A DNA stretch of 28,633 nt. Origin: Rhodoferax sp. UBA4409 (GTDB lineage: Bacteria; Pseudomonadota; Gammaproteobacteria; Burkholderiales; Burkholderiaceae_C). Position 1 is the first letter of the stretch; every line of letters begins with the position of its first letter. The notes under the pieces were generated by a model, which was given only the letters and a program-made list of their open reading frames with translations, was not told the origin of the DNA and did not search any database. The stretch is from the NCBI GenBank assembly GCA_002390825.1, contig DGQR01000109.1:1-28633 (forward strand), given 5' to 3'. Position numbers and translations under genes: made by a program. Shown piece after piece: positions 1-6,857 of the stretch.

Positions 1-1674
1 CGCGAAATTCTTGCCAAGGGTGGCCGCCCGCTGCATGTGATCGAAGGCCCGCTCATGGACGGCATGAACGTGGTGGGCGATTTGTTCGGTCAGGGCAAGA
101 TGTTCCTGCCGCAGGTGGTGAAGAGTGCCCGCGTGATGAAGAGCGCGGTGGCGCACCTGCTGCCCTACATTGAGGCTGAAAAGCTCGCCATGGTGGAGGC
201 CGGTGGCGAGGCCAAAGCCAAGGGCAAGATCGTGATTGCCACCGTCAAAGGCGATGTGCACGACATCGGCAAAAACATAGTGACCGTCGTCTTGCAGTGC
301 AACAACTTTGACGTAGTCAACATGGGCGTGATGGTGCCTTGCCACGAGATCCTGGCCAAGGCCAAGGAAGAGGGCGCAGACATCATCGGCCTCTCCGGCT
401 TGATCACTCCTAGCCTGGAAGAGATGCAATATGTGGCCGGCGAAATGCAGAAGGACGAGTACTTCCGCAGTCGCAACATCCCGCTGCTGATCGGTGGCGC
501 CACTTGCAGCCGGGTGCACACCGCGGTGAAAATTGCGCCGAACTACGAAGGCCCGGTGGTCTACGTGCCCGATGCCTCGCGCAGCGTCAGCGTGGCCCAA
601 AGTCTGCTGGGCGATGGTGCGCCCAGCTACCTTGCCGAACTGAATGCTGACTACGATCGCGTGCGCCAGCAGCACGCCAACAAAAAGCAAACACCGCTGT
701 GGCCACTGGCCCGCGCGCGCGCCAATAAGACGCCCATCGATTGGGCGGCTCACCAACCCGCGGTACCCAAGTTCATCGGCCGCCGCGTGTTCAAAAATTT
801 TGACCTGGGCGAGCTGGCCCAGTACATCGACTGGGGCCCCTTCTTCCAAACCTGGGATCTGGCCGGCCCCTACCCGGCGATTCTGCAAGACGAGGTAGTC
901 GGCGAGCAGGCCCAGCGCGTGCTGGCCGACGGCCAGGCCTTGCTGAAAAAAATCATCGATGGCCGCTGGTTGACCGCTAACGCGGTTGTGGCTCTGTACC
1001 CCGCCAATACGGTGAACGACGACGACATCGCCTTCTACACCGACGAGTCCCGCACGGAGGTTGCCATGACCTGGTATGGCCTGCGCCAGCAAACCGAAAA
1101 GCAGGAGATTGATGGCGTCATGCGCCCGAGCCGCTGCCTGGCAGACTTTGTGGCGCCCCGTGGCGTTAAGGCCGACTACGCCGGCATGTTTGCCGTCACC
1201 GCCGGTATCGGTGCGGACAAGCGGACCGAGGCCTTTGAAGCCGCGCACGACGACTACAGCGCCATCATGCTCAAGTCGATTGCTGACCGCCTCGCCGAAG
1301 CCTTCGCCGAATGCCTGCATAAAAAAGTGCGTACCGACCTCTGGGGCTACGCCGCTGGCGAAACCCTGAGCAACGAAGACCTGATCGGCGAAAAGTACCA
1401 AGGCATCCGCCCCGCACCCGGCTACCCCGCCTGCCCGGACCACAGCGCCAAGAAAGACATGTTCGCCCTGCTGCAGTGCGACGAGGTGGGCATGACGGTA
1501 ACTGAGAGCCTGGCCATGACCCCGGCAGCCAGCGTGAGCGGCTTCTATATTGGCCACCCTGATGCCACTTACTTCAACGTCGGCAAGATCGGCGACGACC
1601 AGGTGCACGACCTGGCCGAGCGCCGCCAACTGGACCGCGCCGCGCTGGAGCGCTTGTTGGCGCCGAACCTGTAA
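1..1674 (+). CDS. metH: Methionine synthase MetH, C-terminal part (partial at left edge)
   Basis: Cobalamin-dependent methionine synthase transfers the methyl group of methyltetrahydrofolate to homocysteine in the cytoplasm. The reading frame is open from base 1, so the N-terminal part lies outside the window and about 557 residues are visible. The segment starts inside the cobalamin-binding cap. The B12-binding motif GDVHDIG follows, with the cobalt-ligating His at partial residue 87 (codon 259-261), then the SGLITPS and GGATCS elements of the Rossmann-like B12 domain. The C-terminal reactivation domain binds S-adenosylmethionine and shows RPAPGYPACPDHS from about partial residue 470. The end matches a normal MetH C terminus. 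Whether this genome has a one-piece MetH or the split form with a separate homocysteine methyltransferase subunit cannot be seen here. The family call is very secure. Confidence 0.97.
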   Translation, partial: REILAKGGRPLHVIEGPLMDGMNVVGDLFGQGKMFLPQVVKSARVMKSAVAHLLPYIEAEKLAMVEAGGEAKAKGKIVIATVKGDVHDIGKNIVTVVLQCNNFDVVNMGVMVPCHEILAKAKEEGADIIGLSGLITPSLEEMQYVAGEMQKDEYFRSRNIPLLIGGATCSRVHTAVKIAPNYEGPVVYVPDASRSVSVAQSLLGDGAPSYLAELNADYDRVRQQHANKKQTPLWPLARARANKTPIDWAAHQPAVPKFIGRRVFKNFDLGELAQYIDWGPFFQTWDLAGPYPAILQDEVVGEQAQRVLADGQALLKKIIDGRWLTANAVVALYPANTVNDDDIAFYTDESRTEVAMTWYGLRQQTEKQEIDGVMRPSRCLADFVAPRGVKADYAGMFAVTAGIGADKRTEAFEAAHDDYSAIMLKSIADRLAEAFAECLHKKVRTDLWGYAAGETLSNEDLIGEKYQGIRPAPGYPACPDHSAKKDMFALLQCDEVGMTVTESLAMTPAASVSGFYIGHPDATYFNVGKIGDDQVHDLAERRQLDRAALERLLAPNL

Positions 1675-1850
1675 ATCTGCATGCCTGCCCGCTGCGCCCG
1701 TCATCGGGGCTGCGGCGGCGTAGCTTTACCCAGCGTTACAAATCAGATACCTCCCCGTCGTGCAGGCTGTGTACCTTCAGGGCCTGTCAAGCGTTAGCTG
1801 AAGAGCAGGCGCCTAAAAGTGCAGCCTGTTTGTCTGAACGAAGGAGATGT

Positions 1851-2663
1851 ATGTCGACTGTTGTGTCCCAACCCGCGGTTGTTGCGACGGGTAATAAATT
1901 TCTATGGGGTGCAATCGGCGCTCTGAGCGTCAGCACCTTGGCGTTGGGTGCGGTTGTGCTGCACCAGCAAACCAAAACCGCTACTGCGGAGGCCCCAATT
2001 GAAGTGCTGGCCATCAGCACCCCTGCTGCTGCTACGCCCGTGGTAACGGCTTCCCCTTCTGTTGTAGCGCCGGACAAGGCATCCACTTCGGTACATGCGG
2101 AGAAAAAGCAGTCAAAACCGACCTCCGCCCAAGACAATCAAGCACCTCGCGCTACTAAAGTCATAGCGCAGCAGCCTGTAGCAAAAGCGCCGGCGACACC
2201 GGTCGTTGCACCAGCGCCGGCTGAGCCCCCGGTTGCTACCGCCCAAGCGCCGGCACAAGCACCCGCGAAAGTGCCCTCCAAGGTGGTCTGCACCCAGTGC
2301 GGCGTCATCGAGGGCGTGACCCCCATCCAGCGTGAAAGCGCCAACCCCAGTGGGGCCGGTGCGGTAGCAGGTGCGGTGCTGGGTGGTTTGGTGGGTAACC
2401 AGTTCGGTGGTGGCGACGGCAAGGCCCTGGCCACCATCGCCGGCGTGTTGGGTGGCGGCTGGGCGGGCAACACCGTGGAAAAGCGCTTGAAGAAAGACAC
2501 CGTCTACCAAGTGGATGTCCGCATGGAAGATGGCAGCTTGCGCACCGTGGAGCAGTCCACTGCCCCGACCATCGGCCAGGCGGTGACGCTGGACGGCAAC
2601 CGTATCAGCCCGGCCGCCGCCGCTTCTGACCGGAATTCGGGGGCTTTTCCCGGCAACACCTGA
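1851..2663 (+). CDS. Glycine-zipper 2TM domain protein with N-terminal membrane anchor
   Basis: A 270-residue envelope protein of unknown specific role. An N-terminal hydrophobic segment (about residues 17-37) should anchor it in the inner membrane or act as an uncleaved signal. An Ala/Pro/Lys-rich linker covers about residues 45-145. A CTQCG motif comes next, then a glycine-zipper region (about residues 165-215) with repeated GxxxG spacing, as in the Rickettsia 17 kDa antigen/SlyB-like family. The C-terminal part (DGSLRTVEQS...) resembles the beta-rich tail of that family. The ATG at 1851 is chosen because AAGGAG lies 4 bases upstream; a TTG at 1830 is in frame but has no such site. There is no lipobox, so it is not a classical SlyB lipoprotein. 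It precedes the pilus genes by 46 bp, but no functional link is evident. Confidence 0.8.
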   Translation: MSTVVSQPAVVATGNKFLWGAIGALSVSTLALGAVVLHQQTKTATAEAPIEVLAISTPAAATPVVTASPSVVAPDKASTSVHAEKKQSKPTSAQDNQAPRATKVIAQQPVAKAPATPVVAPAPAEPPVATAQAPAQAPAKVPSKVVCTQCGVIEGVTPIQRESANPSGAGAVAGAVLGGLVGNQFGGGDGKALATIAGVLGGGWAGNTVEKRLKKDTVYQVDVRMEDGSLRTVEQSTAPTIGQAVTLDGNRISPAAAASDRNSGAFPGNT

Positions 2664-2673
2664 GGGGCCCCCA

Positions 2674-2682
2674 TGCTATTAT
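2674..2682 (+). promoter_or_regulatory. Candidate extended -10 promoter for mshE
   Basis: TGCTATTAT is an extended -10 element: TG, one base, then TATTAT, which matches 5 of 6 positions of TATAAT. It lies in the 46 bp gap before mshE. No good -35 box is seen at 17-18 bp, as expected for an extended -10 promoter. Transcription would begin near 2689, giving a leader of about 20 bases. This is inferred from sequence only. Confidence 0.35.
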
Positions 2683-2709
2683 TTTTGCAAACCGCAAAAG
2701 GAATAGCGC

Positions 2710-4476
2710 ATGAATATGGCAACGGCTTCGCCCGGTGCGACGGACGCTCCGCGGCCGCCCTCGGGCCGCCCGGAGAAGCTGCGTTTGGGCGATGTGCTGG
2801 TGCAGCAAAAGCTCATTTCCCAGGAGCAGTTGCAGCAAACCCTTGACCTGCAGCGCACCACCGGCAAAAAGGTCGGGCGCCTGTTGATCGAGACGGGCGT
2901 GATCACCGAAGAGCTACTCGCCAACGGCTTGGCCCGGCAGCTGCGTGTTCCTTTCGTCAACCTTAAAACCTTTCCTTTCCGTGCCGATGTGGTGAAGCTG
3001 CTGCCCGAAGCGGCTGCGCGCCGCTTCAAGGCGCTGGTGCTGGAGGACAAGGGCGATGTCTTGCTCGTCGCCTTGGCCGACCCGCTGGACTTGTTTGCCT
3101 ACGACGAACTCACCCGCCTTCTCAAGCGCAACATCGGTATTGCGGCGGTGCCCGAGAGCCATTTGGCTTTGGCCTTCGACCGTCTGTACCGCCGCACCGA
3201 AGAAATCAGTGGTCTGGCCCGCGCGCTGGAAAAAGACCTTGGCGATGCGGTGGACTTCGGTGAACTCACCGCGAGCGTGGGCCAAGAGGGCGCGCCGGTG
3301 GTGCGCTTGCTCCAATCGCTCTTTGAAGATGCGACCCAGGTGGGCGCGTCCGATGTGCACATCGAACCGCAAGAAGGTTTTTTGCAAATCCGCGTGCGAG
3401 TCGATGGCGTGCTCCAGACCCAAACGCAAGCCGACAAGCGCATTGGTGGCGCACTGGCCCAACGTTTGAAACTGATGGCCGGCTTGGACATTTCTGAAAA
3501 GCGCTTGCCCCAAGACGGCCGCTTTTCGGTCCGGCTGAAGGACAACACCATCGATGTGCGCCTGTCCACGCTGCCCACCACCTACGGCGAGTCAGCTGTG
3601 ATGCGCTTGTTGAACCAGGGCGCCGGTATGCGCCGCCTGGACACCATCGGTATGCCTGCCGACATGCTCAAGCGTTTTCGTGATGTGCTGTCCCGCTCCT
3701 CCGGCATGGTGCTGGTGACCGGGCCTACCGGCTCCGGTAAAACCACCACCCTCTATGCCGCCTTGGCCGAGATCAATGCGGCAGAGCTCAAAGTAATCAC
3801 CGTCGAAGACCCGGTCGAATACCGCTTGCCAGCGATCACCCAGGTGCAGGTCAACGACAAAATTGAGTTGACCTTTTCGCGCGTGCTGCGGGCTTGTCTG
3901 CGCCAGGATCCGGATGTGATTCTGGTCGGGGAAATGCGCGATGCCGAGACTGCAGAAATCGGCTTGCGCGCCGCCATTACGGGACACTTGGTGCTCTCCA
4001 CCTTGCACACCCGGGATGCCATCGGCACCCCGTTCCGCTTGCTGGATATGGGCGTGCCGGCCTTTATGGTGGCCACGTCGTTGCAAGCCGTGATTGCCCA
4101 GCGCTTGCTGCGCTTGAACTGCCAAGAGTGCCTGGCACCGCACACCCCCACACCGCAAGAGCAGTCGTGGATGGAGGCCATGTTAGAGCCGGGTGAAGTG
4201 CTCAAGCCCAAGCGCGGTTTGGGCTGCTCGCAGTGCAATGGCACCGGCTATTCGGGGCGCCAGGGTGTGTACGAGCTCTTGGAGATGGATGCCGCCCTGA
4301 CCCACGCTGCCACCCAAAGCGACCCTGCCACTTTTCTGAAGACTGCGCGCGAGCGCATGAAGGGTCAAACCATGGCCTTCCATGCCCTGCAGTTGGTGCG
4401 CAGCGGCAAAACCTCATTGGCCGAGGCGCTGCGCATCGGGTTCGACTCCGATGGCGATGAGGCCATGTTGGGCTGA
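2710..4476 (+). CDS. mshE: MSHA pilus assembly ATPase MshE (GspE/PilB family) with tandem MshEN c-di-GMP-binding motif
   Basis: Cytoplasmic hexameric motor ATPase that powers MSHA pilus extension; 588 residues, a normal length. The N terminus carries two 24-residue MshEN motifs (residues 25-48 starting RLGDVLV, and 54-77 starting KVGRLLI) separated by five residues. This is the arrangement known to bind cyclic di-GMP. The usual Gly at motif position 10 is Lys in the first copy. The ATPase core has Walker A GPTGSGKT (338-345), Walker B VILVGE (403-408) and the His-box STLHTRDA. A tetracysteine zinc site is formed by C471, C474, C506 and C509. AAAAGGA lies 7 bases before the ATG. mshG starts 2 bases after the stop, so they should be co-transcribed. 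MshE rather than GspE or PilB is chosen from the MshEN pair and from the msh genes around it. Confidence 0.93.
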   Translation: MNMATASPGATDAPRPPSGRPEKLRLGDVLVQQKLISQEQLQQTLDLQRTTGKKVGRLLIETGVITEELLANGLARQLRVPFVNLKTFPFRADVVKLLPEAAARRFKALVLEDKGDVLLVALADPLDLFAYDELTRLLKRNIGIAAVPESHLALAFDRLYRRTEEISGLARALEKDLGDAVDFGELTASVGQEGAPVVRLLQSLFEDATQVGASDVHIEPQEGFLQIRVRVDGVLQTQTQADKRIGGALAQRLKLMAGLDISEKRLPQDGRFSVRLKDNTIDVRLSTLPTTYGESAVMRLLNQGAGMRRLDTIGMPADMLKRFRDVLSRSSGMVLVTGPTGSGKTTTLYAALAEINAAELKVITVEDPVEYRLPAITQVQVNDKIELTFSRVLRACLRQDPDVILVGEMRDAETAEIGLRAAITGHLVLSTLHTRDAIGTPFRLLDMGVPAFMVATSLQAVIAQRLLRLNCQECLAPHTPTPQEQSWMEAMLEPGEVLKPKRGLGCSQCNGTGYSGRQGVYELLEMDAALTHAATQSDPATFLKTARERMKGQTMAFHALQLVRSGKTSLAEALRIGFDSDGDEAMLG

Positions 4477-4478
4477 CC

Positions 4479-5717
4479 ATGGCAATCTACGACTGGCGCG
4501 GACGCAATAACCGGGGCGAAGCCGTCAGCGGGCAGTTGGAGGCCATGACCGAAGGCGGTGTGGCCGATCAGCTCATGTCCATCGGCGTCGCGCCGGTGCA
4601 CATTGCGGTGTCAAAGGCAGTCGATACCAAAGACAAAAAAGACCCTCTGGCCTTTTTAACAGCCCGCCCGGTGGATGTGGACGATGTGCTGATTTTTTCG
4701 CGCCAGATGTACACCCTGAACAAGGCGGGCGTGCCGATTCTGCGGGCCTTTGCCGGGCTGGAGGCCTCGGCCACCAAGCCAGCCATGGTCGACTTGCTCA
4801 AGGATGTGCGCGCCAGTTTGGACCAGGGGCGTGAGCTCTCGGTGGCCTTGGGGCGCCATGTTGCGCTGTTTGGAAACTTCTATATTTCCATGATCCGGGT
4901 CGGCGAAATGACCGGCCGCCTCACCGAGGTGTTTCTCCGGCTCAACGAGCACATGGAGTTCGAGCGCGATGTCCGCGAGCGCATTAAACAAGCCACCCGC
5001 TACCCCACGTTTGTGTTGATGGCGATGGCCGCGGCCATTGTGATCTTGAATATTTTTGTCATCCCGGTCTTCGCCAAGGTGTTTGCCGGATTCAACACCG
5101 AGTTGCCGCTGATCACCCGGGGCCTGCTCGGGTTCTCAAACTGGATGCTCAACTGGTGGCCGCTGCTGATTGTTATCTCCGTGGTGGTCGCGATCGGCGT
5201 TCGCGCCTATTTGCGAACGCCCGGTGGGCGTTACAAATGGGATGCGCGCAAACTCAAGCTCCCCATCATCGGCGAAATCATTCTCAAAGCGACGCTGGCC
5301 CGTTTCGCCCGGAGCTTCGCCTTGAGCAGTCAAAGCGGCGTGCCCTTGGTGCAAGCGCTCACGGTCGTGGCCCAAACGGTGGACAACGCCTTCATTGGGG
5401 CCCGGATCGAGCAGATGCGGGACGGCATTGAGCGCGGTGAGAGCATTTCACGTTGCGCAGCCGCCACAGGCGTGTTTACCCCAGTGGTGCTGCAAATGAT
5501 CAATGTGGGCGAAGAAACCGGGGAGCTCGATAACCTGTTGTTCGAGATCGCCGGCATGTATGAGCGTGAGACGGACTACAACATCAAGGGCCTGTCTGCC
5601 GCCATTGAGCCGGTGCTCTTGGCGGTCATCGGCGCCCTGGTCTTGTTGCTGGCGCTGGGCGTGTTTCTGCCTTTGTGGAATATGGGGCAAGCCGCCATGG
5701 GCAAGGGCGGAGGCTAG
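4479..5717 (+). CDS. mshG: MSHA pilus inner-membrane platform protein MshG (GspF/PilC family)
   Basis: Polytopic inner-membrane protein on which the MshE ATPase acts to insert or remove pilin subunits. The 412 residues are normal for the family. Two type II secretion F-domains are visible, roughly residues 70-190 and 275-400. The first ends in a long hydrophobic segment (about 180-205), a second transmembrane helix lies near 225-245, and a third lies in the C terminus (about 375-400). Typical family stretches include FSRQMYTLNKAGVPIL, GNFYISMIRVGE, and MINVGEETGELDNLL in the second repeat. It starts 2 bases after mshE and is followed 3 bases later by the mshF-like gene, consistent with one operon. 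Confidence 0.92.
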   Translation: MAIYDWRGRNNRGEAVSGQLEAMTEGGVADQLMSIGVAPVHIAVSKAVDTKDKKDPLAFLTARPVDVDDVLIFSRQMYTLNKAGVPILRAFAGLEASATKPAMVDLLKDVRASLDQGRELSVALGRHVALFGNFYISMIRVGEMTGRLTEVFLRLNEHMEFERDVRERIKQATRYPTFVLMAMAAAIVILNIFVIPVFAKVFAGFNTELPLITRGLLGFSNWMLNWWPLLIVISVVVAIGVRAYLRTPGGRYKWDARKLKLPIIGEIILKATLARFARSFALSSQSGVPLVQALTVVAQTVDNAFIGARIEQMRDGIERGESISRCAAATGVFTPVVLQMINVGEETGELDNLLFEIAGMYERETDYNIKGLSAAIEPVLLAVIGALVLLLALGVFLPLWNMGQAAMGKGGG

Positions 5718-5720
5718 GCC

Positions 5721-6239
5721 ATGGCCACTGCCCGCACTCCGGTAGCCCGCGTGCGTTGGAACAGCCGCTGGGTCGAGTGGGGCGTCTTGACGCTGTGTAT
5801 TGGCATTGCTACGGCTGTGTTGTGGCGCTACGGCCAGCAGGTTCGTGCGCAAACCGAGCGGGCTGCGGTGCAAAGCACGCTGGGCGCCTTGCGGACTGCG
5901 CTGGTGCTCGACTATGTGCAATCCATGCTGCCGCAGCGTAAGCGCACCGGGGATTCGGTGGCAGCCAATGGTATTGTTCCCAATCCTTTCGGGATGCTCC
6001 AGCAGCCTGCCGCCAACTATGCCGGTGAAGTACCGGCCGCGCTGCTGCAGGAGGTCGCTCCGGGCGGGTGGGTGTTTGACAAGCGGTGCGGGTGTATTGG
6101 CTACAAGCCTTTGGAGCCAGACGGTTTGGACGCACCCTCAGGTGCGCAAGCCGTCTGGTTTATGGTGGAAAGCACGGCCGCGGCCTACCAGTTGCGGCCG
6201 ATTCAGGCGTATGTGTGGGGCGGCTTGCCCTTGGAGTGA
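5721..6239 (+). CDS. mshF: MshF-like MSHA biogenesis protein (call by position)
   Basis: A 172-residue protein with an N-terminal hydrophobic helix (about residues 15-33) preceded by basic residues. A pilin-like amphipathic helix follows (RAQTERAAVQSTLGALRTAL), then a small periplasmic domain with a CGC motif. It lacks the G/FTLIE prepilin peptidase site, so it is not a processed pilin but could be a pilin-like accessory protein held in the inner membrane. In Vibrio the gene directly after mshG is mshF, and the size and topology here fit that. GGAGG (5709-5713), inside the end of mshG, lies 7 bases before the ATG and supports this start. The role of MshF is poorly known. Similarity beyond topology cannot be judged from the sequence alone. 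Confidence 0.6.
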   Translation: MATARTPVARVRWNSRWVEWGVLTLCIGIATAVLWRYGQQVRAQTERAAVQSTLGALRTALVLDYVQSMLPQRKRTGDSVAANGIVPNPFGMLQQPAANYAGEVPAALLQEVAPGGWVFDKRCGCIGYKPLEPDGLDAPSGAQAVWFMVESTAAAYQLRPIQAYVWGGLPLE

Positions 6240-6281
6240 GGGCGCTTGGCACCCATTGGGTGGCGTAAACCAAGGGGAATC

Positions 6282-6345
6282 TTGAGAAAAGTCACGGACT
6301 ATCGGCTTAATCCTCAGGCACAAGACCTTGCGCCTCCCCTAGAAT
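6282..6345 (+). promoter_or_regulatory. Candidate sigma70 promoter(s) for the pilin gene mshA
   Basis: The 150 bp before mshA holds two weak candidates. One is TTGAGA (6282-6287) with CTTAAT (6306-6311) 18 bp away. The other is TAGAAT (6340-6345), which matches 5 of 6 -10 bases with a poor -35 and would give a leader of about 38 bases. A separate promoter is plausible because major pilins are usually made in excess over the assembly proteins encoded upstream. No transcript evidence is available. Confidence 0.25.
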
Positions 6346-6389
6346 GGCCTAGCATTGGCACTCACATTTTTCTTTTGAAGGTGGACAAC

Positions 6390-6791
6390 ATGAAACAAGT
6401 ACAGCGCGGCTTCACATTGATCGAGTTGGTCATGGTGATCGTGATCTTGGGCATCTTGGCAGCAGTGGCCATCCCCAAATTCGTCGATCTGTCTGCAGAT
6501 GCCCGTCAGGCATCGGTTCAAGGCGTGGCCGGAGCGCTGTCTTCCGGTTCTGCCATCAATTACGCGGCTTTCTCTGCACGCGGCACAGGTACTACTGTTG
6601 CTTCTTGCGATGATGCTAAGGGCACTTTGCAAGGCGGCACGTATCCGTCAAATGGTGGTAGTTACACCGCGACCGTAGTGGGTACTTTCTCTGCGACATC
6701 TGGTGCCTCTAACACCTGCACTTTGACTTTCACACCTACCGGCAGCAGCACGGGCGTGACTGCATCGTTCACTGCGATTAAGACTCCGTAA
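6390..6791 (+). CDS. mshA: Major MSHA-type pilin MshA (type IV prepilin)
   Basis: A 133-residue prepilin, most likely the main structural subunit of the pilus. The leader MKQVQRG is short and basic. Prepilin peptidase should cut between G7 and F8, leaving FTLIE with Glu at mature position 5, followed by a hydrophobic helix to about residue 29. The globular part has two cysteines, C73 and C110, which would form the C-terminal disulfide loop. It is rich in Ser, Thr and Gly, especially the last 30 residues. The ATG at 6390 is preceded by GAAGGTGG. The open frame extends further upstream, but only this start gives a proper leader. A strong terminator begins 31 bases after the stop. Its place after mshE-G-F and before a pilin-type ligase supports the major-pilin call. 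mshB, usually next to mshA in Vibrio, is not seen. Confidence 0.88.
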   Translation: MKQVQRGFTLIELVMVIVILGILAAVAIPKFVDLSADARQASVQGVAGALSSGSAINYAAFSARGTGTTVASCDDAKGTLQGGTYPSNGGSYTATVVGTFSATSGASNTCTLTFTPTGSSTGVTASFTAIKTP

Positions 6792-6822
6792 AACCGATAG
6801 CAGTAATCAGATAGCAATTCCC

Positions 6823-6857
6823 AAAAAGCCAGTGTGGCCTGTCACACTGGCTTTTTT
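6823..6857. terminator. Strong bidirectional intrinsic terminator between mshA and the oligosaccharide ligase gene
   Basis: Perfect 14 bp inverted repeat: AAAAAGCCAGTGTG (6823-6836) pairs with CACACTGGCTTTTT (6843-6856) around a 6-base loop. A run of six T (6852-6857) follows on the plus strand and five A (6823-6827) precede it, so it can end transcripts from both convergent genes. The stop codon of the minus-strand gene (6859-6857) touches it. Confidence 0.92.

Noticed and set aside
1690..1730. GC-rich imperfect hairpin after metH as a terminator
   Set aside because: The stem is irregular and no T-run follows, so it cannot be called an intrinsic terminator.
1830..1850. TTG start for the glycine-zipper protein
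   Set aside because: The ATG at 1851 has a good AAGGAG site; the TTG has none.
6355..6371. Sigma54-like TTGGCAC upstream of mshA
   Set aside because: The -24 box is perfect but the -12 GC is missing (TT at that place), and the start would leave almost no leader before the ATG.
6246..6389. N-terminal extension of MshA
   Set aside because: It would put 48 residues before the prepilin cleavage site; the ATG at 6390 gives the normal 7-residue leader.
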